Assembly: GCA_021323395.1 (NCBI GenBank)
Contig: JAJONL010000012.1
Location: 1 to 34,110 of the forward strand
Direction of reading: 5' to 3'
Origin: Nitrospira sp.
GTDB taxonomy: Bacteria > Nitrospirota > Nitrospiria > Nitrospirales > Nitrospiraceae
Length of the DNA stretch: 34,110 nucleotides
The notes below the pieces were generated by a model. That model was not told the origin of the DNA, ran no database searches, and was given only the letters and a program-made list of their open reading frames with translations. Both the position numbers and the translations under genes were made by a program. The first letter of the stretch is position 1, and the number at the start of each line of letters is the position of its first letter. This document shows positions 32,184 through 34,110 of this stretch, piece after piece.

Positions 32184-32402
32184 TTAACTCTGCCATCGTT
32201 GTGCCGATCGATAGGCATTGCGAACACCCGCCGCAGCGCCCAACCCCAACCCTGTCACCATTCCCCAGGGATTGGAATCCAGCAGGTAGGTATCGACGAC
32301 CCAGCCCAGCCCTCCTCCGACGATTAACGCAGCGAGCAGTTCCGTCCCAATTCGGACGGCCTGTCCGAGCCCCGCATATAACGGATCCTGAGAGGGGGGC
32401 AT
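32184..32402 (-). CDS. AtpZ/AtpI-type F0F1 ATP synthase assembly protein
   Basis: A 72-residue membrane protein with two helices: GTELLAALIVGGGLGWVVDTYLL and NPWGMVTGLGLGAAAGVRNAYR. The Gly-rich pattern and the D-YLL-S-PWG-----LG---G--N-YR motif match the AtpZ/AtpI family that assists c-ring assembly and magnesium or calcium movement. ATG 32402 is chosen; a GTG one codon earlier is equivalent. It is the first gene of the F0 operon, behind a promoter-like pair. Whether to call it atpI or atpZ is uncertain, so no symbol is given. Confidence 0.8.
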   Translation of the reverse strand: MPPSQDPLYAGLGQAVRIGTELLAALIVGGGLGWVVDTYLLDSNPWGMVTGLGLGAAAGVRNAYRSAQRWQS

Positions 32403-32467
32403 CACATGCTCACGCGCGGCATCCCCTCAGCACCATGTGAGGGAGTGCACCCATCGGCGGGCGCGCC

Positions 32468-32497
32468 ATTCAAGCAAATTCGCTGGGGCCTTGTCAA
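32468..32497 (-). promoter_or_regulatory. Sigma70-type promoter of the atp F0 operon
   Basis: On the minus strand TTGACA (32497-32492), an 18-bp spacer and TTGAAT (32473-32468): 6 of 6 and 4 of 6 consensus matches. The leader to the first gene would be about 60 nt. Confidence 0.6.
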
Positions 32498-32579
32498 GAA
32501 GTTGGCCGGCTAGGACCCCGGTTGTCCGATGCGGTATAGTCATTTTTTCAGGGCAACCCCGTCCCGTAAGCATAGACTC

Positions 32580-34058
32580 ATGACTTCTTCCTCCGACGAC
32601 GCATTTCTCAGCGGACCTCCGCAACCGTTGGTGCTGGTGCGACCCCAACCGGACGCCGACGTGTTCGAACTGTATCGCCGACTGGCCAGGCCGGACCGCC
32701 CTTCCTTTCTGTTGGAAAGCGCCCACGGCACCAGCACAACCGCGCGTTATTCATTTTTCGGATGCGATCCCTATCTCACGCTAACGGGTCGTGCGCAGGA
32801 ATATCAGATCCAAACTGCCGATCACATCCGAACCTACAATGGATCGCCTTTTCAGGCCCTCCAACAGGCAATGGCCGATTCGGTGATTGCAAAGCCGGAC
32901 GGACTGCCGCCTTTTTATGGGGGCGCCGTCGGATACCTGGGATACGATCTCGTCCGCTCGTTCGAATCGCTCCCCACGTTGGCCACCGACGACCTCCACC
33001 TTCCGGACCTGCACATGGTGTTTCTGGACTTGGTGGCCGCCATCGATCATCAGACCCGCCTCCTTTACCTCATGTTCTGCCCGCCCCTGCCACGATTTCG
33101 GGTTGAACCCAGAGAAAAGCTCTATCGCGAAGGCTGCGACCGGTTGGCTGCATTGGAGGCGCGCTTGACGAGCCCGCTTTCGCTTCGGGCATCACTGCCT
33201 TGGCCTGAGCAATCGACGCTTATCCCCAGTCAGTCACGTGAGGCCTACAAGGCTCGCGTCCAACGATGCCAAGAGTACATCGCCGCCGGCGACATTTATC
33301 AGGCGAACCTCTCACACCGTTTTACCCTCGATCTGGGGAACGCGAATCAGAAATGCGACGAATATGCCGCTGAACTCTATCGCCGTCTTCGCCGTGTGAA
33401 TCCCTCGCCGTTCGCCGGGCTCGTGCGATTCAACGACATCACTCTGGTGAGTTGTTCTCCGGAGCGGCTCGTGCAACTGACCGGCTCAACGGCCAGCATC
33501 AGACCCATTGCAGGCACGAGACCGCGTGGCGTCGGTCAGGAACAGGACCAACGGTTGCGCGCGGAGCTCATCGCGAGCCCCAAGGAACGCGCTGAACATG
33601 TCATGTTGGTGGACCTCGAGCGCAATGACCTCGGGAAAGTCTGTCGGTATGGATCGGTACGGGTCGATGAGTTCATGACCGTCGAACAATATTCCCACGT
33701 CAGCCACCTGGTGTCGGACGTAACCGGTACCCTCCAGCCAGACAAGTCGCCGTTCGATCTTGTGAAGGCTGTGTTTCCCGGCGGCACCATCACCGGTGTG
33801 CCGAAGCTCCGTTGCATGGAGATCATCGAAGAACTGGAACCGGTACGACGCGGACTCTACACCGGGGCGCTCGGCTACTTCAGTTGGAGCGGCGACCTGG
33901 ATCTGAATATTTTGATCCGAACCCTGGTCCTGACCAAAAAACACGGATACCTGCAAGTCGGCGCCGGTATTGTGGCGGATTCAGACCCCGATCGTGAATA
34001 TGACGAAACGCTCGCCAAGGCGGGAGCATTTTTCAAAATATTGGAGGCGGGCCGCTGA
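32580..34058 (+). CDS. pabB: Aminodeoxychorismate synthase component I (PabB), TrpE/PabB family
   Basis: A 492-residue chorismate-binding enzyme. The N-terminal domain (SFLLESAHGTSTTARYSFFG, GGAVGYLGYDLVR) precedes the catalytic domain with AGDIYQANLSHRF, PSPFAGLVRF, SPERLV, RPIAGTRPRG, DLERNDLGKVCRYGSVRV and FPGGTITGVPK. With a glutamine amidotransferase it would make 4-amino-4-deoxychorismate for folate. The adjoining pabC supports PabB, yet the key position is Ala311 (PIAGT), where E. coli PabB has the nucleophilic Lys of PIKGT and TrpE has Ala; anthranilate synthase activity is therefore possible. ATG 32580 is chosen because a TATAGT box at 32535-32540 would place transcription start beyond the upstream ATG 32529. 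Its stop overlaps pabC by 1 bp. Confidence 0.85.
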   Translation: MTSSSDDAFLSGPPQPLVLVRPQPDADVFELYRRLARPDRPSFLLESAHGTSTTARYSFFGCDPYLTLTGRAQEYQIQTADHIRTYNGSPFQALQQAMADSVIAKPDGLPPFYGGAVGYLGYDLVRSFESLPTLATDDLHLPDLHMVFLDLVAAIDHQTRLLYLMFCPPLPRFRVEPREKLYREGCDRLAALEARLTSPLSLRASLPWPEQSTLIPSQSREAYKARVQRCQEYIAAGDIYQANLSHRFTLDLGNANQKCDEYAAELYRRLRRVNPSPFAGLVRFNDITLVSCSPERLVQLTGSTASIRPIAGTRPRGVGQEQDQRLRAELIASPKERAEHVMLVDLERNDLGKVCRYGSVRVDEFMTVEQYSHVSHLVSDVTGTLQPDKSPFDLVKAVFPGGTITGVPKLRCMEIIEELEPVRRGLYTGALGYFSWSGDLDLNILIRTLVLTKKHGYLQVGAGIVADSDPDREYDETLAKAGAFFKILEAGR

Positions 34059-34110
34059 TGTGGGTGTTTCTCAACGATCGCTTCGTGCGCAAGGAAGAAG
34101 CCGTCGTGTC
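34058..34110 (+). CDS. pabC: Aminotransferase class IV (PabC-like), 5' fragment cut by window end
   Basis: Only the first 17 codons are in the window: MWVFLNDRFVRKEEAVV, the usual beginning of aminodeoxychorismate lyase and branched-chain aminotransferase family proteins (strand, N-D/G-x-F/L-V, then E-A-x-V). The start overlaps the pabB stop (TGATG), so the pair is coupled. By context it is the lyase that releases 4-aminobenzoate, but this fragment cannot tell a lyase from an aminotransferase. Confidence 0.65.
   Translation, partial: MWVFLNDRFVRKEEAVV

Noticed and set aside
1-34110. CRISPR array, phage genes, toxin-antitoxin pair, or defence island
   Set aside because: No short regularly spaced repeats, no recognisable phage, toxin or defence proteins on either strand.

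Overview
The window is chromosomal DNA of roughly 58-60% G+C (estimated by eye) from a Gram-negative bacterium. Evidence for an outer membrane is a signal-peptide beta-barrel protein, a lipoprotein and a soluble-lytic-transglycosylase-type murein enzyme. The gene set (RNase Y/YmdB block next to ZapA/ZapB, paired M16 peptidases, detached F0 ATP-synthase genes, arsenosugar-type ArsM/ArsS, formate-THF ligase) fits Nitrospirota, most likely a Nitrospira-like nitrifier. That assignment is inferred from gene content and protein flavour; no rRNA or nitrification marker is present.

Layout. 1-4.4 kb: part of a dispersed structured repeat, then tfoX-N, DUF488 and DUF2784 genes, a lipoprotein truncated haemoglobin with its own terminator, a decayed LuxR-type HTH, and a large nitroreductase-like protein. 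4.5-9.8 kb: an arsenic methylation block. ArsM with a duplicated C-terminal module and the radical SAM enzyme ArsS run on +; a Gfo/Idh oxidoreductase, an outer-membrane barrel and a second, short ArsM run on -. 10-15.4 kb: hflK-hflC (+), then fhs, an M23 peptidase and cutA (-). 15.4-15.9 kb: a non-coding stretch holding an 18-bp palindrome at the cutA ribosome binding site, an orphan terminator, and a complete 188-bp inverted-repeat element (MITE-like) with a 6-bp target duplication, directly followed by a consensus-like promoter for a rhodanese gene. 16.2-23.4 kb: a long minus-strand run: zapB-like, zapA, a 555-bp non-coding spacer, rny, ymdB, xseA, xseB, tlyA and a nucleotide-sugar epimerase. 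23.4-30.5 kb: slt (-), divergent from rlmN, two M16 peptidases (one lacking the zinc motif) and larE (+). 30.5-34.1 kb: F0 ATP synthase genes atpI/Z-B-E-F (-), divergent from pabB and the start of pabC (+).

Most genes are housekeeping. The parts that look accessory or new are the MITE-like repeat family (two copies about 15.6 kb apart), the two-ArsM/ArsS block with the duplicated ArsM tail, the cutA palindrome, and the structured spacer between zapA and rny. I found no CRISPR array, phage gene, transposase gene, rRNA or intact tRNA.
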